DNA of 64,000 bases from Myroides albus. Its GTDB lineage: Bacteria > Bacteroidota > Bacteroidia > Flavobacteriales > Flavobacteriaceae. The notes under the pieces are model-generated. The model was not told where the DNA came from, did not search any database, and worked only from the letters and a program-made list of their open reading frames with translations. The translations under genes were made by a program, and so were the position numbers. Every line of letters starts with the position of its first letter. The first letter of the stretch is position 1. The stretch spans positions 62,001 to 126,000 of the forward strand of contig NZ_WMJX01000002.1 in NCBI RefSeq assembly GCF_009711045.1, in the 5' to 3' direction. Below, piece by piece: positions 7,663 to 17,156 of this stretch.

Positions 7663-10476
7663 TTACCCAACAAGATTGATAATCTTTCCAGGGACTATAA
7701 TTACTTTTTTAGGCTCTCTACCTTGAAGTTGAGCTTGAGTACGTTCATCAGACATCACAATTTCCTTGATTTGATCTTCATTCAGATCTAATGGCAACTC
7801 AATTTTAAATCTCATCTTACCATTAAAAGAAACAGGATACTCTTTAGAACTTTCTACTAAATACTCTTGCTTAAACTCTGGAAAATCAGCTAAAGCAACT
7901 GAAGTGCTATTTCCTAACATTGACCATAACTCCTCAGCAATATGAGGTGCATAAGGAGAAATCACAATTGCCAAAGGCTCTAAAATCGCTCTATGATGAC
8001 ACTTCTGTTGAGATAATTCATTTACGCAAATCATAAATTGAGACACCGAAGTATTGAAAGAGAAATTCTCAATATCCTCAATAACTTTCTTTATCGTCTT
8101 GTGAAGAGATTTATACATTTCCGCTGTAGGCTCTTGATCTGTAATAACAACACCATTGTCATCCGCATACAATCTCCACAGTTTTTTCAAGAATCCAGCC
8201 ACTCCAGAAATACCAGCAGTATTCCAAGGCTTCGCTTGCTCCAATGGTCCTAAAAACATCTCATACAAACGCAGAGTATCAGCTCCATATTCTTCACAAA
8301 TATCATCCGGATTCACAACGTTGAAATAGGATTTAGACATTTTCTCAACCTCATGCCCAACAATATACTTACCATTGCCATTCAACACAAACTCAGCATT
8401 AGCATAATCAGGTCTCCAAGCTTTAAAAGCCTCCGTATCCAATTCGGACGAAGCATTAACTAAGCCTACGTATGCATACAACTTTTGTACTTTCTCACCT
8501 TGAATCATATCCTTAGAAACAAATGTATTTGTTCCCTCAATGCGGTAAACAAAGGCAGATGTTCCCAAAATCATACCTTGATTAATCAATTTTTGAAAAG
8601 GTTCTTCTGTAGGAGCATAATTCAAGTCTTTCAAAAACTTATTCCAAAAACGACTGTATAACAAGTGTCCCGTTGCATGTTCACTTCCTCCTATATATAA
8701 ATCGACATTTTGCCAATAATCCAATGCCTCTTTTGATGCAAAAACTTCTTCATTTGTCGGATCCATATAACGCATCCAATACCAAGAAGAACCAGCCCAT
8801 CCAGGCATAGTGTTTAACTCTAAAGCAAAAACAGTTTTTTCGTCAATCAAGCTATTGTCAACAATCACATTATTAACAGTATCCCAAGCCCAAACAGATG
8901 CATTCCCCAAAGGCGGTTGCCCATCTTCTGTCGGCAAATACTTCTCTACCTCAGGCAAGACAATTGGAAAATATTTGCTATCGATCATCTTCGGTAGTCC
9001 ATTTACATAATAAACAGGAAATGGTTCTCCCCAATATCTTTGACGAGAAAAGACAGCATCTCTCAATCTATAATTCGTTTTTCCGTATCCCTGACCTAAA
9101 GCTTCTAAACGCTCAATTACTTTAGCAGTAGCAGCTTTATAGTCTAATCCATTTAAAAAATCTGAATTTTCTAATACGAAACCATCCTTCTCAGCAAACG
9201 CTTCTTCACTGATATCTTTATCAAAAATATTCTTAATCTCTATTCCAAAGTGTTTTGCAAATGCATAATCACGAGTGTCTCCAGCGGGAACAGCCATTAC
9301 AGCACCTGTTCCATATCCTGCTAACACATAATCCCCAATCCATATTTCGATTGGTTCTTTCGTAAAAGGATGCTGAGCATAAGCCCCAGTAAACACTCCC
9401 GAAATCGTCTTAACATCCGCCATACGATCGCGTTCACTTCGCTTCGAAGTAGCTTCAATATACGCCTCAACAGCAGCTTTTTGCTCTGGGGTCGTAATTT
9501 TCAGAACCAAATCATGTTCTGGAGCTAATGTCATAAAACTAACACCAAAAATTGTATCAGGACGAGTAGTAAAAACTTCAATAGTGTGATCTGCATCTTT
9601 AACATTAAAAGTAACTGATGCACCAACAGACTTACCAATCCAATTTCTTTGACTTTCTTTTAAGCTTTCTGTCCAATCAATCTGATCAAGCCCCTCTAAT
9701 AAACGCTCTGCATAAGCAGAAATACGCATACTCCACTGCTTCATTTTCTTGCGAACAACCGGATGCCCTCCTCTTTCAGAAAGACCATCTTTAATCTCGT
9801 CATTAGCCAAAACTGTACCTAAAGCTGGACACCAGTTTACTTCTGTCTCAGCAAGATAAGTCATTCTATATTTTAGCAACATTGCCTCTTGTTCTTCACT
9901 TGAAAAAGAACTCCATTCTGCTGCAGTAAAAAACGGAATATGATCATCGCAAACTGCTTTAACAGTCTTATTCCCCTCTTTCTCAAACATAGCGATTAAA
10001 GTATCTATTGACTCCGCTTTATTTGATTCACAGTTATACCACGAATTAAAAAGTTGCACAAAAATCCATTGTGTATGTTTATAAAAGTCAGGATTAGAAG
10101 TGCGAACTTCACGACTCCAGTCAAAAGAAAAACCAATGCGATCTAATTGCTCTCTATATCTTGAAATATTCTCTTCTGTAGTAATTGAAGGGTGTTGCCC
10201 TGTCTGAATAGCATATTGCTCTGCAGGTAAACCAAAACTATCATATCCCTGTGGGTGGAGGACATTAAACCCTCTTTGGCGTTTGTAACGCGCAAAAATA
10301 TCAGATGCAATATATCCCAGGGGATGCCCTACGTGTAATCCAGCCCCAGAAGGGTAAGGAAACATATCTAATACGTAATACTTGGGTTTATCCGATTTAT
10401 TATCGGTTTTAAATGTTTGGTTCTCTTTCCAAAATTTTTGCCATTTAGCTTCAATTTCGTTCGGATTATACTTCAT
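7663..10476 (-). CDS. leuS: Leucyl-tRNA synthetase
   Basis: This 937-residue class I synthetase charges tRNA-Leu. The HIGH-type motif is HVGH at 48-51 in FPYPSGAGLHVGH, and KMSKS is at about 711-715. The CP1 editing domain lies between roughly residues 235 and 420, with the region TRPDTIFGVSF and the motif GTGAVMAVPAGDTRD that contains the editing-site Asp. The length is slightly above the E. coli enzyme (860); the extra residues sit mainly in the N-terminal third (after SWYNCE) and before KMSKS, as is common in Bacteroidota. It is a single gene with no close upstream partner. Confidence 0.97.
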   Translation of the reverse strand: MKYNPNEIEAKWQKFWKENQTFKTDNKSDKPKYYVLDMFPYPSGAGLHVGHPLGYIASDIFARYKRQRGFNVLHPQGYDSFGLPAEQYAIQTGQHPSITTEENISRYREQLDRIGFSFDWSREVRTSNPDFYKHTQWIFVQLFNSWYNCESNKAESIDTLIAMFEKEGNKTVKAVCDDHIPFFTAAEWSSFSSEEQEAMLLKYRMTYLAETEVNWCPALGTVLANDEIKDGLSERGGHPVVRKKMKQWSMRISAYAERLLEGLDQIDWTESLKESQRNWIGKSVGASVTFNVKDADHTIEVFTTRPDTIFGVSFMTLAPEHDLVLKITTPEQKAAVEAYIEATSKRSERDRMADVKTISGVFTGAYAQHPFTKEPIEIWIGDYVLAGYGTGAVMAVPAGDTRDYAFAKHFGIEIKNIFDKDISEEAFAEKDGFVLENSDFLNGLDYKAATAKVIERLEALGQGYGKTNYRLRDAVFSRQRYWGEPFPVYYVNGLPKMIDSKYFPIVLPEVEKYLPTEDGQPPLGNASVWAWDTVNNVIVDNSLIDEKTVFALELNTMPGWAGSSWYWMRYMDPTNEEVFASKEALDYWQNVDLYIGGSEHATGHLLYSRFWNKFLKDLNYAPTEEPFQKLINQGMILGTSAFVYRIEGTNTFVSKDMIQGEKVQKLYAYVGLVNASSELDTEAFKAWRPDYANAEFVLNGNGKYIVGHEVEKMSKSYFNVVNPDDICEEYGADTLRLYEMFLGPLEQAKPWNTAGISGVAGFLKKLWRLYADDNGVVITDQEPTAEMYKSLHKTIKKVIEDIENFSFNTSVSQFMICVNELSQQKCHHRAILEPLAIVISPYAPHIAEELWSMLGNSTSVALADFPEFKQEYLVESSKEYPVSFNGKMRFKIELPLDLNEDQIKEIVMSDERTQAQLQGREPKKVIIVPGKIINLVG

Positions 10477-10647
10477 ACTATTCAGTTAATAAGTAAGTTT
10501 TACAATGGTGCTTAGTCCAACAATCGACATAATCAAGCACATATTAGGCAAAAATAAACTATATTTATAACAATTAGAAAACTTTAATCGTTATTATCTA
10601 ATAAAAACGTTTTTGTTTGTTATTTTTACCCCCTTAAAGAAAAGATT

Positions 10648-11529
10648 ATGACTAACCATTATGAAAAATACCAAAAGAGGAAACTTATTTCGTCTTATTT
10701 TTCAGTTATATTCAGCATTGCCCTTGTCCTATTCTTATTAGGAACACTGAGTTTGTTTGTAATAAACTCGCGAAAAATCTCTGATAATTTTAGAGAGACA
10801 ATACCGATGACTGTCTTTTTCCACAAAGACGCAAATGAATATAACACCGATACCTTCAGTAAGAAACTGAGTAAAGCACCTTATGTCAAAGACTTTGTAT
10901 TTGTTTCCAAAGCAGATGCAGCGAAACAACATCAGGAAGAACTTGGTGAAAACTTTATCGAATTTCTTGGTTTTAATCCATTGCAAGATTCTTTTGACCT
11001 ACATCTAAAAGGAGAATATGTCATTAATGATAGTATTGCCAAAATCGAAAAAGAACTAATGCAGAGTAAGGGAGTAAAAGAAATTGCTTATGACAAACAA
11101 TTGGTAGATATGGTAAATGACAATTTGGACCGCATTACCAAATGGGTACTTGTTATCACTGCAGTGCTTACCTTGATATCAATGCTGTTAATCAACAGTT
11201 CATTGCGCTTATTAATCTTTTCAAGTCGCTTTACGATTAAAACAATGCAAATGGTAGGTGCAACAAAAAGCTTCATCAGAAGACCCTTTATATTTCACAG
11301 TATCCGATTGGGAATTATCGGTAGTGTCATTGCAATCATAGCAATTACTGCTCTGACTTTCTATGCCGATTCAAAATTTCCAGATGTAGGCATTGATCCT
11401 ACTAAAAACTATTTACCTTTAGTAGTAGTTTCGCTTGGTTTACTTTTACTTGGATTGATTATTACAAGTATCAGTACTTTCTTTGCAACTCAGCGTTATT
11501 TAAATTTAAAATCAGATGAACTATATTAA
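10648..11529 (+). CDS. ftsX: Cell division protein FtsX (ABC transporter permease)
   Basis: The 293-residue protein has the FtsX layout: a cytoplasmic N-terminus (MTNHYEKYQKRKLISSYFS), a first helix at about 20-42, an extracellular domain of about 120 residues, and three further helices near 165-187, 218-240 and 255-280. With FtsE it forms an ABC-type complex that controls peptidoglycan hydrolases at the septum. No ftsE is adjacent, which is usual in this phylum. It heads a tightly packed operon with the DUF3098 gene (10-bp gap), uppP and truB, linking division, wall lipid recycling and tRNA modification only by location. Confidence 0.92.
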   Translation: MTNHYEKYQKRKLISSYFSVIFSIALVLFLLGTLSLFVINSRKISDNFRETIPMTVFFHKDANEYNTDTFSKKLSKAPYVKDFVFVSKADAAKQHQEELGENFIEFLGFNPLQDSFDLHLKGEYVINDSIAKIEKELMQSKGVKEIAYDKQLVDMVNDNLDRITKWVLVITAVLTLISMLLINSSLRLLIFSSRFTIKTMQMVGATKSFIRRPFIFHSIRLGIIGSVIAIIAITALTFYADSKFPDVGIDPTKNYLPLVVVSLGLLLLGLIITSISTFFATQRYLNLKSDELY

Positions 11530-11539
11530 GCAATAATAT

Positions 11540-11776
11540 ATGAACACAAAAGATAGTCCTTCAAACAAAAAGTTTTTATTTGCGAAAAGCAATTATGTCT
11601 ATATGCTAATAAGCTTAGCTATTATCGCGCTCAGTTTTATTCTAATGGCTGGAGCTACAAATGATGATCCTAATCAATTCAACGAAGCTATCTATAGTTT
11701 TCGAAGAATACACTTAGCTCCTACCGTATTTTTCGTTGGAATAGGAGTAGCGATATACTCTATTTTTAAACGCTAA
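11540..11776 (+). CDS. DUF3098 small membrane protein
   Basis: This 78-residue protein has two predicted membrane helices (about 19-41 and 58-75) joined by a short loop containing TNDDPNQFNEAIYSFRR, the signature of DUF3098. The family is confined to Bacteroidota and is regularly found between ftsX and uppP, as here (10 bp after ftsX, 23 bp before uppP). The function is unknown; a role in the envelope or in assisting FtsX or UppP is inferred from context alone. Confidence 0.85.
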   Translation: MNTKDSPSNKKFLFAKSNYVYMLISLAIIALSFILMAGATNDDPNQFNEAIYSFRRIHLAPTVFFVGIGVAIYSIFKR

Positions 11777-11799
11777 TAAATAAACAAATAACATAATTA

Positions 11800-12606
11800 A
11801 TGGATTTAATACAAGCTATCCTTCTTGCAATCGTAGAAGGACTAACCGAATATTTACCAGTTTCTTCAACAGCTCACATGATATTTGTAAGCTCTTATTA
11901 CGGAATACAAGAAGATGATTTTGTAAAACTATTTCAAACTGCTATCCAGTTTGGTGCCATATTAGCAGTAGTAGCCTTATATTGGAGAAAGTTCTTTGAC
12001 TTTACAAAGTTAAATTTTTACAAAAAATTAGTATTGGCTGTAATTCCCGCTTTAATCTTAGGAAAGCTATTCGACGAAGCAATTGACAAAGTGTTAGGTG
12101 CTACAATATACATTGCCATCATGTTAATTGTCGGTGGAGTAGTATTGATTTTTATTGATAAATACTTCAAAAATCCAAAAACGCTAAAGGAAGAAGATAT
12201 TACAGTAAAACAAGCTATAACAATCGGTTTTTGGCAATGTCTTGCGATGATGCCTGGAACCAGCCGATCAGCTGCCTCAATCATTGGTGGAATGCAACAA
12301 GGACTATCTCGTCAAGTAGCAGCTGAATTTTCATTTTTTCTTGCCGTTCCAACGATGGCTGCTGTAACAGTTTATTCTATTGTACTGAAGAAATATGAAT
12401 CTGGGAAAATCGGATACGAAATCCTTTTAGAAAATCCAGACAACATGAAACTTTTTTTAATAGGTAATGTAATAGCTTTTTTTGTATCTATTATAGCTAT
12501 TAAATTCTTTATTGGAATAATAAAAAAATACGGTTTCAAACCTTGGGGATACTATAGAATTATAGCGGGAGCTATATTATTATTATACTTTGGATACTTT
12601 AAATAA
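11800..12606 (+). CDS. uppP: Undecaprenyl-diphosphatase UppP (BacA)
   Basis: The 268-residue integral membrane phosphatase converts undecaprenyl diphosphate to the monophosphate, recycling the lipid carrier for peptidoglycan. Both family motifs are present: EGLTEYLPVSSTAH near residues 13-26, with catalytic Glu residues and His26, and PGTSRSAASIIGG near 150-163. About eight hydrophobic helices are seen. It is the third gene of the ftsX operon, 2 bp before truB, and its length is normal. Confidence 0.95.
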   Translation: MDLIQAILLAIVEGLTEYLPVSSTAHMIFVSSYYGIQEDDFVKLFQTAIQFGAILAVVALYWRKFFDFTKLNFYKKLVLAVIPALILGKLFDEAIDKVLGATIYIAIMLIVGGVVLIFIDKYFKNPKTLKEEDITVKQAITIGFWQCLAMMPGTSRSAASIIGGMQQGLSRQVAAEFSFFLAVPTMAAVTVYSIVLKKYESGKIGYEILLENPDNMKLFLIGNVIAFFVSIIAIKFFIGIIKKYGFKPWGYYRIIAGAILLLYFGYFK

Positions 12607-12608
12607 TT

Positions 12609-13328
12609 ATGATAAACTATTCGGCTGAGGCCTTTCAACAAGGTCAGATTCTCTTGATAGACAAACCTCTTCATTGGTCGTCATTTCAAGCAGTCAACAA
12701 AATAAAATGGCTCTTAAAAAAAGAGCTTGGACTAAAAAAGATTAAAGTAGGACACGCTGGAACTTTAGATCCATTAGCCTCTGGACTTCTAATCATCTGC
12801 ACAGGTAAATCCACAAAACAAATCAGTGAGTTACAAGGACAAATCAAAGAATACACAGGTACTATCCAAGTTGGAGCGACCACACCATCCTATGATTTGG
12901 AAACAGAAATTGATCAGACTTATCCTATAGAACATATCACTGAAAATCTATTGGAAGAAGTAAGATTACAATTTATAGGTAATTTAGAGCAACGTCCTCC
13001 AATCTTCTCTGCAATCAAAAAAGACGGTAAACGATTGTATGAACACGCTCGAAAAGGAGAAGAAGTAGAAATCAATACAAGGCCTATTACAATATATGGG
13101 TGTGAGTTTACTCAGGTATCCCTACCTAACATCGATTTTAAAGTAACTTGTTCCAAGGGAACCTATATTCGATCATTAGCTTATGACATAGGATTAGCCC
13201 TAAAATCTGGAGGTCACTTAACTTCACTACGCAGAACTAAAATAGGTGACTATACAATAGAGAATGCGTTATCCTTAGAAGAATTTGAAACGAACATAAA
13301 AGCACAAGCTTCGACAGAAGAAGCCTAA
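12609..13328 (+). CDS. truB: tRNA pseudouridine-55 synthase TruB
   Basis: This 239-residue enzyme makes pseudouridine 55 in the T-loop of tRNAs. Motif I (DKPLHWSSFQAVNKIK) and motif II (GHAGTLDPLASGLL, catalytic Asp54) are clear, as is the later CSKGTYIRSLAYDIG. It lacks the C-terminal PUA domain of the longer E. coli enzyme (314), as is normal in Bacteroidota. It is the last gene of the ftsX-uppP operon and is followed at once by a terminator. Confidence 0.95.
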   Translation: MINYSAEAFQQGQILLIDKPLHWSSFQAVNKIKWLLKKELGLKKIKVGHAGTLDPLASGLLIICTGKSTKQISELQGQIKEYTGTIQVGATTPSYDLETEIDQTYPIEHITENLLEEVRLQFIGNLEQRPPIFSAIKKDGKRLYEHARKGEEVEINTRPITIYGCEFTQVSLPNIDFKVTCSKGTYIRSLAYDIGLALKSGGHLTSLRRTKIGDYTIENALSLEEFETNIKAQASTEEA

Positions 13329-13334
13329 AATTTA

Positions 13335-13372
13335 AATACCACCCATCCCTTCAGATGTGGTGGTATTTTTTT
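13335..13372 (+). terminator. Terminator of the ftsX-truB operon
   Basis: An inverted repeat AATACCACC...GGTGGTATT with one bulge is followed by seven T residues, 7 bp after the truB stop. Confidence 0.85.
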
Positions 13373-13573
13373 ACTTGTTATCGATTAGCCAAAGACATTA
13401 AACAACAATGATTAAAAAGGCATTTATATCCACTAATGGCTAATAATAAAACCAAAATGAAAATCTCACCTATTACATTGAAATAGAATCTCAATAGTAT
13501 TAATGGAAAAGAGTGAAAATTCACACTCTTTACCTATGTAGAAAGAAACATTTACAAAAAAGCTATCAGGGGC

Positions 13574-13762
13574 TTACAAAAACAAATGATGCTTACCTAA
13601 ACCCAAAGTAGCAAGACCATGAATGAGAGAGCCATCTTCAAAACAAATAAGGTTTAATACTATAATAACCACAGTAAATGCAATTGCAAACCATGTAAGG
13701 AACATAACCATAACTTCGGACAATTGCGCTGCTTTAAATACTCTCTCATATAACCTTTTCAC
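13574..13762 (-). CDS. Doubtful small membrane protein
   Basis: The 62-residue frame has one clear hydrophobic helix (about residues 17-40, VMVMFLTWFAIAFTVVIIVL), a basic N-terminus with MKRLYERVFKAA, and a glycine-rich tail. That is the shape of a small single-pass membrane protein. I do not recognise it. No TAnnTTTG element stands directly upstream and the surrounding DNA is non-coding, so chance is a real possibility. Confidence 0.25.
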   Translation of the reverse strand: MKRLYERVFKAAQLSEVMVMFLTWFAIAFTVVIIVLNLICFEDGSLIHGLATLGLGKHHLFL

Positions 13763-13991
13763 TACATCGTAAGTTTATATATAACTAATTGATAGATCTT
13801 TTCTACATTCAAAGCTGGTAAAGGCCATAAAAAGACAATAGCACAATAGCTAAAAGAAAGAATACCAAACATAAGCGAAAGTACTTAACTCAACTATCCA
13901 AACTACATAGTGGTAAATTTCGTTTCGTACTGAATGCTTTTGTATTGGTTATACACAACTAAATCAGTACTAATTTGCAGGTACTTTCTTC

Positions 13992-14076
13992 GGGGTTTCT
14001 TGCGGTATGTTAGGGGTTTTCTTCGGAAAACACGTCTTTTTGCGAGCAAAACCCCTAACATACCGCAAGAAACCCC
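13992..14076. repeat. Long palindromic intergenic element (29-bp perfect arms)
   Basis: Arms 13992-14020 and 14048-14076 are perfect inverted repeats of 29 bp around a 27-bp loop. The left arm starts GGGGTTTCTTGCGGTATG. Two smaller hairpins overlap it: GTTTTC-TTCG-GAAAAC (14016-14031) and TTTTGC-GA-GCAAAA (14038-14051), so alternative folds compete. It has no terminal T-tract typical of a terminator and no gene ends beside it. A related, degenerate element lies near 42.7 kb and shares the 16-base string GCAAGAAACCCCCAAG. It resembles a REP/BIME or small MITE-type element. Confidence 0.8.
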
Positions 14077-14575
14077 CAAGGAACTCCTAACAAATCCCCT
14101 ATTATATTAAATATTCAATAGACTCATATGTAGTTCAAAATTTTCACAACCAATAAAAAGGGTATTACTCCTTTGCTTAATCCTCCAAAAGAACAAATAA
14201 GAGCGTTCGCTGCCGAATACAATTAGACAGTTAGATACACTACAAAAAAACAAGAAATAGCAATAGATAAAACATTTATTGATTTAAGGATAGTGAAAAA
14301 TCATCACTATACCTCGTTACTACCGTTCTAAAGGCTTTAAAAATTTACCTCCAGTAAATCACCCAATATTTAAGACATACAAGTAGATCCACTGTTATAG
14401 AACCAATAAACAATAAAAAAGATAAGATATAAAAGTGTTAGGAAACAAGAAAGCATACCTTTCTAAGATAGTATTAGCTACAAGCTTATTCTCCAATTTT
14501 AGATAGCAATTACTATTCATAAGAAACACTGATGCAATTTAAAGTTTATCTCAAACTGATTTTCTGATATGCAGG

Positions 14576-14959
14576 TTAGCGCATTAATAATAAGAAATAT
14601 TTGTTTCCATTAATATCAATAGCCTCAAATCCACCATCAATAGATTCTTTAACATCTACAAAAATCTTCTCCTCAGAATTGACATAAATATAACCTGCAG
14701 CATTCTCCCCCCTAAATACAATCTCCCCTTTGTACTTTTCTCCCTTTTTTCCAAATGCTTCCACTTTGACAAGCTTTTCACTTTCATTGCTTTCACTGTC
14801 AGTTTTTAAATCTATATGGTAATTTTGCTCCTTTGCTTCCAAAGCACCAATTTTGTTTGGGCTTTTCTCTTTACAAGATACAACTCCATAACAAAATCCA
14901 GTCATTATAGACATCCACAATGCTATGCGATACCTGTTTAAACTAAACATTGATTCCAT
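14576..14959 (-). CDS. Small lipoprotein of unknown function
   Basis: The 127-residue protein begins with a signal peptide and a lipobox-like GVVSC (Cys29, then KEKSPNKIG). The mature part of about 98 residues is polar and ends in a beta-rich segment (GYIYVNSEEKIFVDVKESI). I do not recognise a family. The start could also be the Met three codons downstream (MFSLNRYRIALWM), which opens the signal peptide more cleanly. The gene stands alone between two non-coding spacers; coding-like codon use and the lipobox are the support for it being real. Confidence 0.65.
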   Translation of the reverse strand: MESMFSLNRYRIALWMSIMTGFCYGVVSCKEKSPNKIGALEAKEQNYHIDLKTDSESNESEKLVKVEAFGKKGEKYKGEIVFRGENAAGYIYVNSEEKIFVDVKESIDGGFEAIDINGNKYFLLLMR

Positions 14960-15154
14960 TTTTCATTCTAAGTTTTTTATAAATGTACAATGAGTCAAAT
15001 AAAAACGATAAGAATAAATAGTTAAGCAAGCTATTTTGTGAGTAAACGCAAAGCGAACACTGCTATTTTAATATTTAATTAAGAAACGATACGTTAAAAT
15101 ACGAATGGTTTAAAAAGGAAATTGAATAAAAATTCTCAGAAAACTATAACACCC

Positions 15155-15652
15155 CTAATCGTTAAACACCTCAAGTGCTATAAACGCACACGCTTCTGCA
15201 TCAGCCAAAGCATTGTGGTGATTTTTCAAGTTATATCCAACGTAAGAAGAAACCGTATTCAATTTGTGATTAGGCAATTCAGGGAACATCTTCTTTGCTT
15301 TTCTATATGTACAATAAAACGGGTTGTTAGGTATGGGTAAATTATAGGCTGCTAAAACAGCTTTAAAACACCCCTCGTCAAAAACACTATTATGTGCAAC
15401 TAAAGGCAGGTCGCCAATAATAGCATTCATCTCTTGCCAAATGTCAGGAAAAAAAAGAGCAGATGCTGTATCTTCAGAGGTCAATCCGTGAACCTGCGTA
15501 TTCCAATAACTATAAAAATCAGGAATAGGTTTTATCAGACTATAATAACTATCTGTAATGACGTGATTCTCTACAACTACTAATCCTACGCTACAAACAC
15601 TACTTCTATGTTGGTTAGCAGTTTCAAAATCAATGGCTACAAAACTTTCCAT
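15155..15652 (-). CDS. DEDDh 3'-5' exonuclease (DNA polymerase III epsilon-like)
   Basis: The 165-residue protein is a stand-alone exonuclease of the DnaQ fold. ExoI motif AIDFETA gives Asp8 and Glu10, ExoII is in VAHNSVFDEGCF, and ExoIII is HNALADAEACA with the His-x4-Asp pattern of the DEDDh group. The four metal-binding acids and the His are all present, so the enzyme should be active on DNA or RNA 3' ends. It has no fused GIY-YIG or BRCT domain. It is monocistronic with no clear terminator. Short DnaQ-like proteins of this kind are common in flavobacteria; the physiological substrate is unknown. Confidence 0.88.
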   Translation of the reverse strand: MESFVAIDFETANQHRSSVCSVGLVVVENHVITDSYYSLIKPIPDFYSYWNTQVHGLTSEDTASALFFPDIWQEMNAIIGDLPLVAHNSVFDEGCFKAVLAAYNLPIPNNPFYCTYRKAKKMFPELPNHKLNTVSSYVGYNLKNHHNALADAEACAFIALEVFND

Positions 15653-15933
15653 ATCTCAACTTTTCGATTGGCTAAATTAATGATAATCTCTCAATCTGTT
15701 TCACTTAAGAACAAATAACTCAAACAAATCCTAATCTGCTTAGAACAGAAAAAACTTGAAAAGACTACTGAAACTATTTCACCTAAATGCTACTATTTTT
15801 ACATACTAACACCCCACTCTCCCCATGTTCTCTCTCTACAACTACAAAATAGACTCTTCGTACTTTTCTATATCTAAACACGCTCTACTCAACCAAAATA
15901 CAGAAAAGAAGAAACTTAAATTGATTTTAAAAA
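15653..15933. other. Spacer between divergent genes
   Basis: About 280 bp of AT-rich DNA without a reading frame of interest lies upstream of both the exonuclease (-) and the YiiX-like gene (+). Nothing further is seen apart from the promoter listed next. Confidence 0.6.
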
Positions 15934-15965
15934 ATTGTTCAAACTAACAGATAATTGTACTTTAG
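15934..15965 (+). promoter_or_regulatory. Promoter of the YiiX-like gene
   Basis: ATTG at 15934-15937 (-33) and TACTTTAG at 15958-15965 (-7, one mismatch to TAnnTTTG) are separated by 20 bp. This predicts a start of transcription near 15972 and supports the Met at 15989. Confidence 0.6.
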
Positions 15966-15988
15966 CACAACTACTATTTTTTGATAAA

Positions 15989-16612
15989 ATGAAGAAACTA
16001 TTTTTACTATTTACATTAGTGCCTTTTTTGAGTTTTGCACAGAAAACAGAATTAAAAGAAGGAGATCTAATCTTTCAAAACCTAAATTGTGGACCATTAT
16101 GCGATGCAATAAACGAAGTAACTTTTGGGTATAATGACAACAATTTCAACCATATTGGAATGGTTATTAATCACGAAGGCAAACTACAAGTTATTGAAGC
16201 TACTCATCCAGAGGTATGTATCACCCCATTAGATGAGTTCCTGGATAAGTCACCCAATCCAAGTCATTTAGGTAGAATAAACAAGAAATACCGCAAACTA
16301 ATAGAAAAAGCGAAGGAGTTTTCTCTACAACAAGTAGGAGTTCCATATGATGAGAATTACTTACTCGATAACGGAAAATATTATTGTTCCGAATTATTGT
16401 ACGATGCCTTTAAATATGCTAATAATGGCAAATCATTCTTTTATTTATTTGCCATGACTTATAAGTCAAAACACACAGAAGAATTCTTTCCAGTATGGGT
16501 TGAGTATTTCGAAAATCTGAATCAACCGATACCAGAAGGTTTACCTGGGCTAAATCCTGCAGGTATGTCATACTTTCAACATTTAACAATGCTGGGAGCA
16601 ATAGAAAGGTAA
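15989..16612 (+). CDS. Exported YiiX-like permuted papain-fold hydrolase
   Basis: The mature protein follows a signal peptide (MKKLFLLFTLVPFLSFAQ); total length is 207 residues. It shows the layout of the YiiX/DUF830 branch of the circularly permuted NlpC/P60 superfamily: EGDLIFQ at the start, His55 in FNHIGMVI, and the presumed nucleophile Cys133 in YYCSELLYDAF. Members hydrolyse amide or ester bonds in peptidoglycan peptides or lipids; the substrate cannot be told here. The Met at 15989 was chosen because it opens the signal peptide and lies just behind the promoter. A long hairpin terminator follows. Confidence 0.88.
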   Translation: MKKLFLLFTLVPFLSFAQKTELKEGDLIFQNLNCGPLCDAINEVTFGYNDNNFNHIGMVINHEGKLQVIEATHPEVCITPLDEFLDKSPNPSHLGRINKKYRKLIEKAKEFSLQQVGVPYDENYLLDNGKYYCSELLYDAFKYANNGKSFFYLFAMTYKSKHTEEFFPVWVEYFENLNQPIPEGLPGLNPAGMSYFQHLTMLGAIER

Positions 16613-16662
16613 ATCGAACATCACTTTTCAAATATCACTAACTCCGTTAGACAAAAATAAAT

Positions 16663-16706
16663 CTCGTCCTATTTTGATTGAATAATCAAAATAGGACGAG
16701 AACATT
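16663..16706 (+). terminator. Terminator after the YiiX-like gene
   Basis: A perfect 17-bp stem (16663-16679 with 16684-16700, CTCGTCCTATTTTGATT) with a 4-base loop is followed by AACATTTTTA. It is unusually long and the T-run is weak, but its position 50 bp after the stop fits. Confidence 0.75.
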
Positions 16707-17110
16707 TTTATACAATTCGTACTGTCTCTAATAAAATTCAAAAAGAAACGAACTCCATTGATCTACTTCGGTCATGAGCGTTAAACTGAATATCTCCATC
16801 CCTCTTTCAATCCACTCAAACAGGAGGTCTTTACACATAAAGTCAATTTATCTTTAGAATAAGGCAATATCACGAAGCTAATACCTTACTACAAGATACC
16901 TATTTGCTAACTACTGCTTTGCTTTTCTTTCAATCAATAAAACTAAAGTAAATACAGCTCAGAAACACAAAAACAACATTCGAAATCACGAGATAAAATG
17001 AGGAGAGACAAAAGGAGTACTCGAGCATATAAACACTGATATTATCAAGACAACCAAGAGACAGAGACTTCTAAAAGAACGAATACTTAAGTAGATAAAA
17101 CACATTAAAA
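16707..17110. other. 400-bp spacer without features
   Basis: Frequent stops in all frames; no repeat, promoter or RNA-like structure is recognised. Confidence 0.6.
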
Positions 17111-17140
17111 AAAGCTCCTTCGTTAGTAAGAAAGAGCTTT
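17111..17140 (-). terminator. Terminator of the thioredoxin-like gene
   Basis: On the minus strand AAAGCTC pairs with GAGCTTT around a 16-base loop and is followed by a T-run, 16 bp after the stop of the thioredoxin-like gene. Confidence 0.75.
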
Positions 17141-17156
17141 ATTATATTCTCAGGAA

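Larger units (their letters stand above)
13373..14575. other. Gene-poor 1.2-kb spacer
   Basis: Between truB and the 14.6-kb lipoprotein gene I find no convincing gene. It holds one doubtful 62-codon frame (13574-13762, listed separately) and the long inverted repeat at 13992-14076. A stop-free stretch at 14134-14226 could encode about 30 residues but has no start. The rest shows frequent stops in all frames. Confidence 0.7.

Noticed and set aside
13992..14076. Insertion sequence ends
   Set aside because: The arms are 29 bp but enclose only 27 bp, with no transposase and no visible target-site duplication.
14134..14226. Stop-free stretch coding FKIFTTNKKGITPLLNPP...
   Set aside because: It looks protein-like but is only about 30 codons, preceded directly by a stop codon and without a start; at most a gene remnant.
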